From positions 1 to 40,340 of the forward strand of contig JBQTGY010000110.1 in the NCBI GenBank assembly GCA_052390415.1: a stretch of DNA of 40,340 bases. The letters are read 5' to 3'. The notes beneath the pieces are model-generated. The model saw only the letters and a program-made list of their open reading frames with translations. It was not told where the DNA came from and did not search any database. Positions 1 to 8,573 of this stretch are shown here, one piece after another (the stretch's first letter is position 1; each line of letters begins with the position of its first letter). The position numbers and the translations under genes are program-made. The stretch is from JANNWF01 sp052390415 (lineage in GTDB: Bacteria; Pseudomonadota; Gammaproteobacteria; Xanthomonadales; Xanthomonadaceae).

Positions 1-159
1 CCCAAAAGCGCGGTGGCCAAACGCGGCATTCTAGCGTGGGGACGGCCCGGCGGCGATTCAAGCGGCCGAAGCCAAACTTTCAAACGACGGGCGTCGGCAG
101 CCGCGTCGACGCGGCGGCGCGTCGGGGTCCGTGACCGTGAGTAATCGGCCGGCCAGCGA

Positions 160-1083
160 CTAGCCGCGCTGGCCCGTGAGGAACTGGTGCGGATTGACCG
201 CGCGGTCGTTGTTCCACACTTCAAAGTGAACGTGGGTGCCAGTCACCCGCCCGGTGGAACCCATTTTGGCGATCACTTCGCCCGCACGCACACGCTCACC
301 CGGCTTCACCATGTTGAGGTGATTGTGGGCATAACGGGTGACGTAGCCGTTGCCGTGATCAATATCGACCATATTGCCGTAGGAGTTGTGGCGCCCCGAG
401 AACGCCACCACGCCGTCGGCCACGGCAAGAATGTCGGTGCCGCGTTGACCATTGAAATCGACGCCGCTGTGAAACTCGCGACGACCGGTGATCGGGTCAA
501 TGCGCATTCCGAATGGCGAAGACGCGTAACCACTGCGCACAGGCAATCCGGCGGGCAGCAGATCGGTATCGACGTCGCTATCGAGCAGCAGACTCTCCAA
601 GACACTGAGCTGCTGCGCTTGTCGCGCCAGCCGTTGTGCCATTGCATCCAACGAAACCTGCAAGCTGGGCTCGCTGATCAGGCCCGCTTCGTCGGCAGAA
701 TCGGGACCGCCCAATGCCGGGCTGTCACTGAAGTCGAACTCACCCGGGTCAAGGTGCGCAACCTGGGTCAATCGGGCGCCGAGTGCGTTCAGGCGCGTGG
801 CCTGGGCCTGCAACTCACCCACCCGCGCGGCAATGGCGTTGACGTCACGCTCGGTGGCGGCGCGGGCGCCGTCCAACTGCTGCTGTTGCTCGCGAACTTC
901 GCCCCGCAGCGCTTTCGCCTCCGCCAGCGCGGCGTTCTCGGAACTGCTGATGAAGCAGCCCAATGCGACTCCGAATCCGGCGATCAGCACGACCGCCGAT
1001 GCCACACTAGCCATCACCAAAGGATCGCGAAGCGACAGCTTCTTTGGTGATTTGAGGAACTTGGCTACGACTATGATGTTCAT
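160..1083 (-). CDS. M23 (LytM-type) metallopeptidase, membrane-anchored, coiled coil
   Basis: Predicted periplasmic peptidoglycan endopeptidase or amidase activator. From the ATG at 1083 (307 aa) there is a short basic cytoplasmic start, one membrane segment at about residues 21-43, an Ala/Gln/Glu-rich coiled coil at about 47-105, a linker, and a C-terminal LytM domain. The zinc ligands are visible: H205 and D209 in HSGVDF, then H284 and H286 in HVHFE, so the domain looks catalytically competent. A longer in-frame start at 1140 exists but would overlap the divergent dciA start at 1111. The 1083 start is preceded by GAGGTGG, at rather short spacing. It lies after lpxC, a place where many gammaproteobacteria keep an M23 gene before secA; secA itself is not in the window. 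Family assignment is firm; the substrate is inferred. Confidence 0.9.
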   Translation of the reverse strand: MNIIVVAKFLKSPKKLSLRDPLVMASVASAVVLIAGFGVALGCFISSSENAALAEAKALRGEVREQQQQLDGARAATERDVNAIAARVGELQAQATRLNALGARLTQVAHLDPGEFDFSDSPALGGPDSADEAGLISEPSLQVSLDAMAQRLARQAQQLSVLESLLLDSDVDTDLLPAGLPVRSGYASSPFGMRIDPITGRREFHSGVDFNGQRGTDILAVADGVVAFSGRHNSYGNMVDIDHGNGYVTRYAHNHLNMVKPGERVRAGEVIAKMGSTGRVTGTHVHFEVWNNDRAVNPHQFLTGQRG

Positions 1084-1110
1084 GCCACCTCGATACGAAT
1101 TCGTTCGCCC

Positions 1111-1554
1111 ATGCAGTTTGATCGTGATCCGCCGATTCAAGCGCCACTCAAGGTAGCTGCCACCAGCGGACTTGGTCAGCTGGTCAAGCGCGCCCAGTGG
1201 CTGGATTCGCTTGACCGGCTACTGCGTCAGTCCCTGCCCGCGCCCCTCAACCAACAGTGCCGACTGGCCAACGTGCGCGAAGACAGGCTTGTCTTTCTTG
1301 TGCAAACCCCGATCTGGAAAGCCAAGCTGCGGCTTCACGCCGACACCCTGTTGGGTGCAGCTGCCGCGGCTGGCCTGCAAGTGCGGAGCCTGACCGTCAA
1401 AGTGGCGACGGCGGGCCCCGTTCCCCCGGGAGCACCACCGCACAAACCCCTTTCCCCTGCTGCCTGCGATGCCCTGCGAGCAGCAGCTTCTGCGACCGAC
1501 GACCCACAATTGCGTGAGCGTCTTCTCGCGCTGGCCTCCATGGCCAAAAAATAG
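1111..1554 (+). CDS. dciA: DUF721 / DciA-like replicative helicase loader
   Basis: 147-aa protein of the DUF721 family. Its core (residues 18-92) has the family pattern of a W..LD..LR...P..L...C.LAN..... opening, followed by L.F.V.TP.WKAKLR. DUF721/DciA is the ancestral loader of the DnaB helicase in bacteria lacking DnaC or DnaI, and it commonly sits beside lpxC and secA in gammaproteobacteria, as here. The C-terminal third is Pro/Ala-rich and probably disordered. It is on the plus strand, divergent from the M23 gene with only 27 bp between start codons, and convergent with lpxC. No strong ribosome binding site is visible before the ATG. Function is inferred from family and position. Confidence 0.82.
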   Translation: MQFDRDPPIQAPLKVAATSGLGQLVKRAQWLDSLDRLLRQSLPAPLNQQCRLANVREDRLVFLVQTPIWKAKLRLHADTLLGAAAAAGLQVRSLTVKVATAGPVPPGAPPHKPLSPAACDALRAAASATDDPQLRERLLALASMAKK

Positions 1555-1659
1555 TTCCGTCGATTCCAATAGCAACAATGCAACGGGGACACATCCCCCG
1601 GCCGCCCAAGCGGGCAGCCAATTCAGTAGTTATCGAGTCTTGTATCCGGGCCGTTCGGT

Positions 1660-2574
1660 TTAAATCGACGCCTGCGCCGGATGGGCGTAGGAGATCGGCG
1701 CGGTGCTGGGGTCGTCAAAGGTGACTTCTTCCCACGCTTCACGCTTGGCGCGCAAGGTGCGAAGCAGCAAATTGTTGAGCTGGTGACCCGACTTGTGACC
1801 GTAGAAAGCGCCGATCAGGCTGTGACCCAACAAGTACAGGTCGCCAATCGCGTCAAGAATCTTGTGCTTCACGAACTCGTCTTCGTAACGAAGGCCGTCT
1901 TCGTTGAGCACGCGATAATCGTCGAGCACGATCGCGTTATCCATCGAGCCGCCAAGCGCCAGATTGCGCTCCCGCAGATACTCGATGTCTTTCATGAATC
2001 CAAACGTACGCGCGCGACTGACCTCTTTCACGAATGACGTGGTTGAGAAGTCGATTTCTGCGCTGGAGGTCGCTTTGCTGAAAAGCGGATGGTTGAAGTC
2101 GATGGAAAAGCCGACTTTGAAACCATCAAATGGGTCAAATCGCGCCCATTTGTCGCCATCGCTCACCATCACCGATTCCTTGATGCGGATGAAGCGCTTG
2201 GGCGCGTTCTGCTCTTCCACACCCGCCGACTGAATCAGGAACACGAACGGCCCTGCGGAACCATCCATGATGGGCACTTCGGCGGCCGACAGGTCAATGT
2301 AGGCGTTGTCGATACCGAGACCCGCCATCGCGGACAGCAGATGTTCGATGGTCGAGACTCGAACACCGTTCTCGACCAAGGTGGTTGACAGGCTGGTATC
2401 ACCTACACGCTCGGCGCACGCGCGCAGTTCGACCGGTACTTTCAGGTCGATGCGGCGAAACACGATGCCGGTATCCGCCGCCGCTGGTCGCAAGGTCATG
2501 TAGACCTTGTTGCCCGAGTGGAGACCGACACCGGTGGCGCGAATGGCGTTTTTGAGAGTTCTTTGTCTAATCAT
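1660..2574 (-). CDS. lpxC: UDP-3-O-acyl-N-acetylglucosamine deacetylase LpxC
   Basis: Zinc deacetylase that commits UDP-3-O-acyl-GlcNAc to lipid A synthesis. 304 aa from the ATG at 2574 (MIRQRTLKN), the usual LpxC length; an upstream ATG at 2607 would add 11 residues not seen in the family. Catalytic Glu77 and zinc ligand His78 lie in STIEHLL, further ligands H237 and D241 in KHKILDAIGD, and catalytic His264 in GHKSGHQLNN, so the active site looks intact. It is separated from ftsZ by about 220 bp with a possible promoter and hairpin, so it may be transcribed partly on its own. It ends 105 bp from convergent dciA; that gap holds a small GGGGA/TCCCC hairpin near 1583-1597 but no T-rich terminator. 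Confidence 0.97.
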   Translation of the reverse strand: MIRQRTLKNAIRATGVGLHSGNKVYMTLRPAAADTGIVFRRIDLKVPVELRACAERVGDTSLSTTLVENGVRVSTIEHLLSAMAGLGIDNAYIDLSAAEVPIMDGSAGPFVFLIQSAGVEEQNAPKRFIRIKESVMVSDGDKWARFDPFDGFKVGFSIDFNHPLFSKATSSAEIDFSTTSFVKEVSRARTFGFMKDIEYLRERNLALGGSMDNAIVLDDYRVLNEDGLRYEDEFVKHKILDAIGDLYLLGHSLIGAFYGHKSGHQLNNLLLRTLRAKREAWEEVTFDDPSTAPISYAHPAQASI

Positions 2575-2650
2575 TGATCGTGCGGTCTCCGAGCGGGAGC
2601 GCGTCAAAAGCGTCCGGAGAATACCACACGATTTTTCTGCTGCGGAAGGG

Positions 2651-2680
2651 ATTTTAGCTGCAAACGCACCGTTTTGTCGT
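2651..2680 (-). promoter_or_regulatory. Candidate lpxC promoter
   Basis: On the minus strand, ACGACA (2680-2675), an 18-nt spacer and TAAAAT (2656-2651) resemble a sigma70 promoter about 75 nt upstream of the lpxC ATG. The local sequence is AT-rich compared with its surroundings. The -35 match is only moderate and alternatives exist, for example TATTCT nearer the gene. Confidence 0.3.
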
Positions 2681-2728
2681 TTTTATGCAACACAATCGAC
2701 TTAATCTGGCCGGTAGTTTGCAAATTCT

Positions 2729-2773
2729 CCTGCACGTACGCCCGCCTGTGGCAACGCTGCCCGCACGTGCAGG
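2729..2773 (-). terminator. Hairpin 22 nt after the ftsZ stop
   Basis: Perfect 9-bp inverted repeat CCTGCACGT (2729-2737) / ACGTGCAGG (2765-2773) with a 27-nt loop, starting 22 nt downstream of the ftsZ stop. No T tract follows on the minus strand, so it may be an mRNA-stabilising or attenuating hairpin, not an intrinsic terminator. Confidence 0.35.
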
Positions 2774-2794
2774 CAGCGGTTTCCTACGAGCAAC

Positions 2795-3973
2795 TCAGTC
2801 GGCCTGGCGACGCAAGAATGCCGGGATGTCGAGATAGTCCATGGCCCCGTCGCTGCCCTTGGCGGGCCGTGCGTTGGCCACAACAGCGGTCGGTTCGCTC
2901 GTCATCGCCGCGTAGTCCGGCAAGCCGGTGCTGCCATTGCGGACCAGCTTGACCTGCGGCCGCAGGTGCGTTTCGGCACGCTGGCTGGAGTCTCCCCGTA
3001 CCGGCTGCCGATTCGCTACCCGATTCAATCCCGTGGCGACCACGGTAACCCGCACTTCGTCCTTCATGTCGTGGTCGAGCACGGTACCCAATACGACGGT
3101 GGCGTCTTCAGACGCAAACTCCTCGATGGTGCGACCCACTTCGTCGAACTCGCGCATGGTGAAGTCGGGACCGGCGGTGATGTTGACCAGGATGCCGCAG
3201 GCGCCCGCCAGGTTGATGTCTTCCAGCAACGGATTGCTGATCGCCGCCTCAGCAGCCGCCATTGCCCGATCTTCGCCACGCGCGGTGCCGCTGCCCATCA
3301 TCGCCATGCCCATTTCCGACATCACCGTGCGCACGTCGGCAAAGTCGACGTTGATCAGGCCGGGGCGCACGATCAGGTCAGCGATACCCTTGACCGCACC
3401 GAGCAGCACGTCGTTGGCGCTTTTGAAGGCTTGCACCATGGTCGCCTCGCGGCCAAGCACGGTGATCAGCTTTTCGTTGGGGATGGTGATCAACGAGTCG
3501 CAGTGTTGGCTCAGCTCTTCGATGCCCTTCAGTGCGACCTGGGTGCGACGTTGGCCTTCAAACTTGAATGGCTTGGTCACCACGGCGACGGTCAGGATGC
3601 CCATTTCCTTGGCCAACTGAGCCACCACCGGTGCAGCGCCGGTGCCGGTGCCGCCACCCATGCCTGCGGTAATGAACACCATGTCGGCGCCGCTCAGCGC
3701 TTCGACGATGCGCTCACGATCTTCCAGCGCCGCTTGCCGACCGACTTCAGGATTGGCACCTGCGCCCAGGCCCTTGGTGACATTGCTGCCCAATTGCAGG
3801 GTGAACTTGGCGCCAACGGTCTTGATGGCCTGAGCATCCGTGTTGGCACAGATGAATTCCACGCCCTCGACATTCGAGTTGACCATGTGGGCAACGGCAT
3901 TGCCGCCACCGCCGCCGACGCCAATAACCTTGATGACCGCGTTGGGTGCCAGTTTCTCGATCAGCTCAAACAT
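2795..3973 (-). CDS. ftsZ: Cell division GTPase FtsZ
   Basis: Tubulin-like GTPase that forms the Z ring at midcell. 392 aa from the ATG at 3973 (MFELIEKLAP), which has GGAGAG at good spacing; a longer in-frame start at 4096 adds 41 unrelated residues. The nucleotide-binding GGGTGTG signature is at residues 106-112, an N-terminal glycine cluster (GVGGGGGNAV) at about 18-27, and the T7-loop region follows (NVDFADVRTVM). A variable linker leads to the conserved C-terminal peptide DYLDIPAFLRRQAD, which contacts FtsA and ZipA. It follows ftsA after 141 bp that hold no gene. Confidence 0.98.
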   Translation of the reverse strand: MFELIEKLAPNAVIKVIGVGGGGGNAVAHMVNSNVEGVEFICANTDAQAIKTVGAKFTLQLGSNVTKGLGAGANPEVGRQAALEDRERIVEALSGADMVFITAGMGGGTGTGAAPVVAQLAKEMGILTVAVVTKPFKFEGQRRTQVALKGIEELSQHCDSLITIPNEKLITVLGREATMVQAFKSANDVLLGAVKGIADLIVRPGLINVDFADVRTVMSEMGMAMMGSGTARGEDRAMAAAEAAISNPLLEDINLAGACGILVNITAGPDFTMREFDEVGRTIEEFASEDATVVLGTVLDHDMKDEVRVTVVATGLNRVANRQPVRGDSSQRAETHLRPQVKLVRNGSTGLPDYAAMTSEPTAVVANARPAKGSDGAMDYLDIPAFLRRQAD

Positions 3974-4114
3974 GTCCGTACTCTCCGTCTGCGTGGTGTC
4001 GGGGTTGCCGACTTGCCTGTGTAAACAATGTGTGTGTGCAACTTGCCCTGAATTCGCTTCCGGCCATCGCAGCGCCCTTGCTGCTTCGCCAGCCAACGTG
4101 ACGCGCGCCTCTAC

Positions 4115-5350
4115 CTAAAACTCACCTCGATACCAATTCTTGACCCGTGACAGCAGGGTGCCGACCCGCCCAGGCGGTAATGTGGGTCGGCGCGGGTTCT
4201 CGACCTGCGCACCCCACAACAGCAAGCCAACGCCTGTGGCGTGCAGCGGATTGCCGACCACTTCGCCCAAACCGGTGACGTATTGCGGAATACCAATGCG
4301 CACGGGCATGTGCAGCATTTCTTCGGCCAGTTCGACCACGCCTTCCATGCGCGCGGCGCCGCCCGTCAACACCAGACCCGCTCGCACCAGTTCCTCAAAG
4401 CCCGAACGGCGCAGCTCGGCCTGCACCATCTCGAAGATTTCTTCGTATCGGTTTTGCACCGCTTCGGCCAATGCCTGGCGGGCAAGCCGGCGCGGTGGTC
4501 GATCACCTACCGACGGCACCTGGATCGACTCCTCGGCGGTGGCCAACTGCGCCAGCGCGCAGGCATAACGAACCTTGATCTCTTCAGCATGCGGCGTGGG
4601 CGTACGCAGCAGGTGTGCGATGTCGTTGGTGACCTGATCTCCCGCAATCGGCAACGAGGCGGTGTGGCGGATCGCTCCTTGCACGTAAACAGCGATGTCG
4701 GTGGTGCCGGCACCGATGTCGACCAGCATCACGCCCAGCTCCTTTTCATCCGCCGTAAGCACGGCCGTGGAAGAGGCCAGCGCGGAAAGGATCAAGTCAT
4801 CGACCTGCAGTGCGCAGCGATTGACGCACTTGGCAATATTGGCGGCCGCCGATTGCGCGCCCACCACCAGATGCGCGCGCACTTCAAGACGCACGCCAGA
4901 CATGCCTACCGGATGGCGGATGCCTTCTTGCGAGTTGTCCACGATGTATTCCTGCGGGATCGCATGCAGGATCTTCTGGTCCGATGGAATGGCAACGGCT
5001 TTGGCAGCCTCCAGTACACGCTCCATGTCCTGATAGGTCACCTCACCATCCCGAATCGGCACGATGCCGGGCGAGTTCTTGCACTGGGTGTGGCTGCCAG
5101 AGATGGAGGCGTAGACCGAGCGGATTTCGCAGCCGGCCATTTGCTCGGCTTCTTCGATGGCGCGCTGAATGGATGCCACCGTCGATTCGATGTCGACCAC
5201 AACACCACGCTTGAGGCCATGCGAGGCGTGCGAGCCAATGCCGATCACTTCGATCGGTTGGCCAGGGCTGTACTCGCCGACCAACGCGACGATCTTGGAA
5301 GTGCCCACGTCGAGGCCGACGATGAGCGATTTGTCACCTTTGCGATTCAT
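4115..5350 (-). CDS. ftsA: Cell division protein FtsA
   Basis: Actin-like ATPase that tethers FtsZ to the membrane and recruits later divisome proteins. 411 aa, a normal length. The phosphate-1 motif is GLDVGTSKIVALVG near residues 12-25, the phosphate-2 motif VDIGAGTTDIAVY in the middle, and the adenosine motif LTGGAARMEG late in the protein. The extreme C-terminus (LLSRVKNWYRGEF) is the expected amphipathic membrane-targeting helix. It starts 9 nt after the ftsQ stop, so the two are probably translated from one transcript. Confidence 0.98.
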   Translation of the reverse strand: MNRKGDKSLIVGLDVGTSKIVALVGEYSPGQPIEVIGIGSHASHGLKRGVVVDIESTVASIQRAIEEAEQMAGCEIRSVYASISGSHTQCKNSPGIVPIRDGEVTYQDMERVLEAAKAVAIPSDQKILHAIPQEYIVDNSQEGIRHPVGMSGVRLEVRAHLVVGAQSAAANIAKCVNRCALQVDDLILSALASSTAVLTADEKELGVMLVDIGAGTTDIAVYVQGAIRHTASLPIAGDQVTNDIAHLLRTPTPHAEEIKVRYACALAQLATAEESIQVPSVGDRPPRRLARQALAEAVQNRYEEIFEMVQAELRRSGFEELVRAGLVLTGGAARMEGVVELAEEMLHMPVRIGIPQYVTGLGEVVGNPLHATGVGLLLWGAQVENPRRPTLPPGRVGTLLSRVKNWYRGEF

Positions 5351-5359
5351 GCGTTGGAT

Positions 5360-6196
5360 CTAGACTTCAGTTCGGCGCTTGACCCCCTCCCCGATGTTCG
5401 GGGAGGGTTGGGGAGGGGCTAGGGAGTACATGGCTTTGCTGGCGGTCATGGCGGCCCCGGCTTGCACCGCTTGCAGAGACTCGGCGCCATGAACGCTTGC
5501 AGTGGGCTGCCAGCGCAATGCGAAGCCGTTGCCGTAGCGCAGATCGGCGCGCTCCAGCACGCGTCCGTCACTGGCCAGCAGGTTGGGAAGGTATTGGCCG
5601 AGGCGGGTCAGGCGCTGGGCCGAATCGGTTCGGCCGAGCAGGACTTTGGCGCCATCCGCCAAGGTCAAGCTCCAGCTGCCGCGCGGCGAAAGGCGGACGC
5701 CGCGCAACTGGATTCCGGTGCCCGCGAGTGCAGCACGCACCTGACTGTCGAAGGCAACAACATCCTGCAGCCGACCGTCGGGGCCACTGAGTTCGGGCAG
5801 CCCTTGCACCAAGGTTGAGCCGGGTGCCGCGAACAGCTCGCCACGATCTGACAGCAGCCGCGACGCCCCCCAGCGGGCGACGGCGTGATGTTCGACGATG
5901 CGCAGTTGCAGCACGTCCGGCCATTGTTTGCGAACTTCGACTTCTGCGACCCATGGCAGACTCATCACCGCGCGATGCACCGCGTCGGTATCGAGTGCAA
6001 AGAACCCCACCTGGGTTTGCCCAGCAACCGCGCTACTGACTTGTTCGGCGCTCACCCGCGCAAATTCGGCGGTGACTTGCAAACGCTGGATCGGCCACCG
6101 ATCCGCCGCCAGCCAACCGTTCAGCACCGCTACCAGGGGCAGGCCGACCAGGGCGACGGCGATGCTCCAGGCAAGCACGCGAACCAAGGCGTTCAT
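5360..6196 (-). CDS. ftsQ: Cell division protein FtsQ with repeat-encoded C-terminus
   Basis: Bitopic divisome protein that scaffolds FtsB and FtsL. 278 aa from the ATG at 6196, which overlaps the ddlB stop as ATGA; a longer start at 6238 would run further into ddlB. One membrane segment at about residues 5-29, a POTRA domain at about 33-103 (opening WPIQRLQVTAEF), then the FtsQ beta domain. The last roughly 18 residues (PPQPSPNIGEGVKRRTEV) are encoded by a dispersed hairpin repeat at 5381-5426, not by family-conserved sequence. The tail is Pro/Gly-rich and replaces whatever the original end was. Confidence 0.94.
   Translation of the reverse strand: MNALVRVLAWSIAVALVGLPLVAVLNGWLAADRWPIQRLQVTAEFARVSAEQVSSAVAGQTQVGFFALDTDAVHRAVMSLPWVAEVEVRKQWPDVLQLRIVEHHAVARWGASRLLSDRGELFAAPGSTLVQGLPELSGPDGRLQDVVAFDSQVRAALAGTGIQLRGVRLSPRGSWSLTLADGAKVLLGRTDSAQRLTRLGQYLPNLLASDGRVLERADLRYGNGFALRWQPTASVHGAESLQAVQAGAAMTASKAMYSLAPPQPSPNIGEGVKRRTEV
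5381..5426. repeat. Dispersed hairpin repeat, copy A1 (inside ftsQ)
   Basis: On the plus strand the core is CCCTCCCCGA-TGT-TCGGGGAGGG, a perfect 10-bp stem with a 3-nt loop, followed by TTGGGGAGGGGCTAGGGAG. The same unit recurs at 17993-18036 (opposite orientation) and in split form at 20809-20913. This copy lies wholly in the 3' coding end of ftsQ. Confidence 0.85.
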
Positions 6197-7149
6197 GCGC
6201 TCACCTCGGCCAAGCTGGCGGCCAGGATGCGCAAGCAAAGCGCATTGAAGTCGATGCCCATGGCCCTCGCTGCTTTTGGCACCAGTGAGTGACTGGTCAT
6301 GCCTGGTGCTGTGTTCACTTCCAGCAGCCAGTTGCCGCCGTGTCGATCACGCATCACATCGACCCGCCCCCAGCCAGCGCAATCCAGGGCCCGGAATGCC
6401 TGCAGGGCAAGTTGACGCATCTCTGCTTCGGCAGCTCCCGACAAGCCGGGACAGTGGTACTGGGTATCATCGGCGACGTACTTCGCGTGGTAATCGTAGT
6501 AGGCACCCGCTGGCACGATGCGGATGCTCGGCAAGGCAAGATCGCCGAGCACACCGACCGTGTATTCGCCAGCATCGGGGCCGTCGGACTCGATCAACTG
6601 TTCCATCAGCAACTCGCCCGGATAACGCGCGGCAAGTTCAATGGCGGCCGGCAGGTCGGCAGCGGAATAGACCCGACTCACGCCGACACTTGAACCTTCG
6701 CACGAGGGCTTGACGATGATCGGCAGGCCGAGTGATTCAGCGGCGGCCAGCACATCCGCCCCCGGTGCCAAGCGCACATAACGCGGGGTGGGCAAGCCCA
6801 AGGCCAGCCACACCTGCTTGCTGCGGATCTTGTCCATCGACAAAGCGGAGCCGAGCACGCCCGAGCCGGTGTAGGGCACGCCATGCGCTTCGAGCAGACC
6901 TTGCAACACGCCGTCTTCGCCGCCGCCGTGGCTGCCGTGCAGAATGTTGAATACGCGGTCGACACGCTGCGTCGAGATCAACGCGATCAAGGCTGGCACG
7001 CCATCCACAGCGAACGCGTCCACGCCTGCTTCGCAGAGCGCAGCCAGCACGTTGCTGCCGGAGTCCAACGACACGGCGCGCTCGCTTGACGTTCCGCCCA
7101 TCAGCACGGCGACACGGCCAAAATGCGCTGGATCGATACTCAAGCTCAT
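6193..7149 (-). CDS. ddlB: D-alanine--D-alanine ligase
   Basis: ATP-grasp ligase making the D-Ala-D-Ala dipeptide added by MurF. 318 aa, close to other DdlB proteins. N-terminal VAVLMGGTSSERAVSLDSG, the glycine-rich loop KPSCEGSSVGVS in the ATP-grasp region, and the C-terminal EVNTAPGMTSHSLVPKAA carrying metal-binding and D-Ala-binding residues. The start overlaps the murC stop by 4 nt and its stop overlaps the ftsQ start by 4 nt. Confidence 0.97.
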   Translation of the reverse strand: MSLSIDPAHFGRVAVLMGGTSSERAVSLDSGSNVLAALCEAGVDAFAVDGVPALIALISTQRVDRVFNILHGSHGGGEDGVLQGLLEAHGVPYTGSGVLGSALSMDKIRSKQVWLALGLPTPRYVRLAPGADVLAAAESLGLPIIVKPSCEGSSVGVSRVYSAADLPAAIELAARYPGELLMEQLIESDGPDAGEYTVGVLGDLALPSIRIVPAGAYYDYHAKYVADDTQYHCPGLSGAAEAEMRQLALQAFRALDCAGWGRVDVMRDRHGGNWLLEVNTAPGMTSHSLVPKAARAMGIDFNALCLRILAASLAEVSA

Positions 7150-8573
7150 GCCTTGACCTCAAGCAGGCCGTGTTTGCCAAGTTGCTGAGCAGTACGGCCG
7201 ATATCACCGGCGCCGAGCAGGATCAACAGATCATTGTCGTGCAGCAGGTCGGGCAATACCCGCGCCAATTCGCGCGGGTGGCTGATCAATACCGGGTCGA
7301 CGCGACCGCGCGAGCGCACCGCACGCGCCAGGGCGCGGCCATCGGCACCAGGAATCGGCGCTTCACCGGCGGGATAGACCTCGGTCAGGACCAAAGCATC
7401 CACGCTTGCGAGCACGCGGGCGAAATCGTCCAGCAAGTCGCGCGTGCGGCTGTAGCGATGCGGCTGAAAGGCGACAACCAGTCGCCGTGCAGGCCAACCT
7501 GCGCGGGCGGCGGCGAACACCGCGTCCAGCTCGACCGGGTGGTGGCCATAATCGTCCACGAGCAAGACTTTACCGCGGCCAAAATCGATGTCACCGAGCA
7601 AATTGAAGCGCCGGCCAACGCCTTGGAAAGTTGCCAATGCGCGGCCGATGTGTGCCGGCGTGACGCCAAGCTGATAGCCGATCGCCGCCGCCGCCAGCGC
7701 GTTCTGCACGTTGTGCCGACCGGGCAGATTCAGCACCACGTCGAGCGCAGGCTCATCCGGCAACAACAAGCGAAAGTGCGTTTGCGCGCCGGTCTGACTG
7801 ACCGCCACCGCACGCACTTCGGCGTTGGCAGAGAAGCCGTAGGTGAGCACGTGGCGCGGCATTTCGGCTGCCAGCGCGGCCACTTCGGGATCGTCGATGC
7901 ACAGCACAGCGAGGCCGTAAAACGGCAGGCGATGCAGGAATTCGGAGAACGCCGCCTGCACTTGCGCGAAGTCGCCGCCGTAGTTTTCCAGGTGGTCCGC
8001 ATCGATGTTGGTGACCACCGCGATCAACGGCGTCAAACGCAGGAAACTGCCGTCGCTCTCGTCGGCCTCGGCCACCAGCCAGTCACCCTGTCCCAAGCCA
8101 GCATTGCGGCCCGCCGCGATCAGCTGGCCGCCGATCACAAAGGTCGGATCCAGCCCACCCTCGCTCAAGACGCTGGCAACCAGGCTGGTGGTGGTGGTCT
8201 TGCCGTGGGTACCGGCGATGGCGATACCACGTCGAAAGCGCATCAACTCGGCGAGCATTTCAGCACGTGGCACGACGGGAATCCGGCGCGCTCGCGCGGC
8301 GCCAAGCTCCGGGTTGTCGCCGCGAATGGCGCTGGAAACGACCACCACGTCGACGTCGACGACGTGCTCGGCCGCATGGCCAATGAAGATGGTCGCTCCG
8401 GCGTCAGCAAGCCGTTGGGTCGATGCCGAAGCACCGATGTCAGATCCCGAAACGGTGTAGCCGAGGGTACACAGGACCTCCGCAATGCCGCTCATGCCGA
8501 CGCCACCGATGCCAATGAAATGGACCCGACGGAAAGCCGAAGCAATATCGCCTTCTTGCATCAATCGCTTCAT
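7146..8573 (-). CDS. murC: UDP-N-acetylmuramate--L-alanine ligase
   Basis: Cytoplasmic Mur ligase adding L-Ala to UDP-MurNAc. 475 aa. The N-terminal Rossmann region contains VHFIGIGGVGMSGIAEV, the ATP-binding P-loop is GTHGKTTTTSLVASV, and the central domain has VAEADESDGSF and NIDADHLENYGGD, all classic MurC motifs. It overlaps murG upstream and ddlB downstream by 4 nt each. murB, found between murC and ddlB in some bacteria, is absent here. Confidence 0.98.
   Translation of the reverse strand: MKRLMQEGDIASAFRRVHFIGIGGVGMSGIAEVLCTLGYTVSGSDIGASASTQRLADAGATIFIGHAAEHVVDVDVVVVSSAIRGDNPELGAARARRIPVVPRAEMLAELMRFRRGIAIAGTHGKTTTTSLVASVLSEGGLDPTFVIGGQLIAAGRNAGLGQGDWLVAEADESDGSFLRLTPLIAVVTNIDADHLENYGGDFAQVQAAFSEFLHRLPFYGLAVLCIDDPEVAALAAEMPRHVLTYGFSANAEVRAVAVSQTGAQTHFRLLLPDEPALDVVLNLPGRHNVQNALAAAAIGYQLGVTPAHIGRALATFQGVGRRFNLLGDIDFGRGKVLLVDDYGHHPVELDAVFAAARAGWPARRLVVAFQPHRYSRTRDLLDDFARVLASVDALVLTEVYPAGEAPIPGADGRALARAVRSRGRVDPVLISHPRELARVLPDLLHDNDLLILLGAGDIGRTAQQLGKHGLLEVKA

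Noticed and set aside
1555..1659. Terminator between convergent dciA and lpxC
   Set aside because: Only a weak GGGGA/TCCCC hairpin without a T tract; not strong enough to list.
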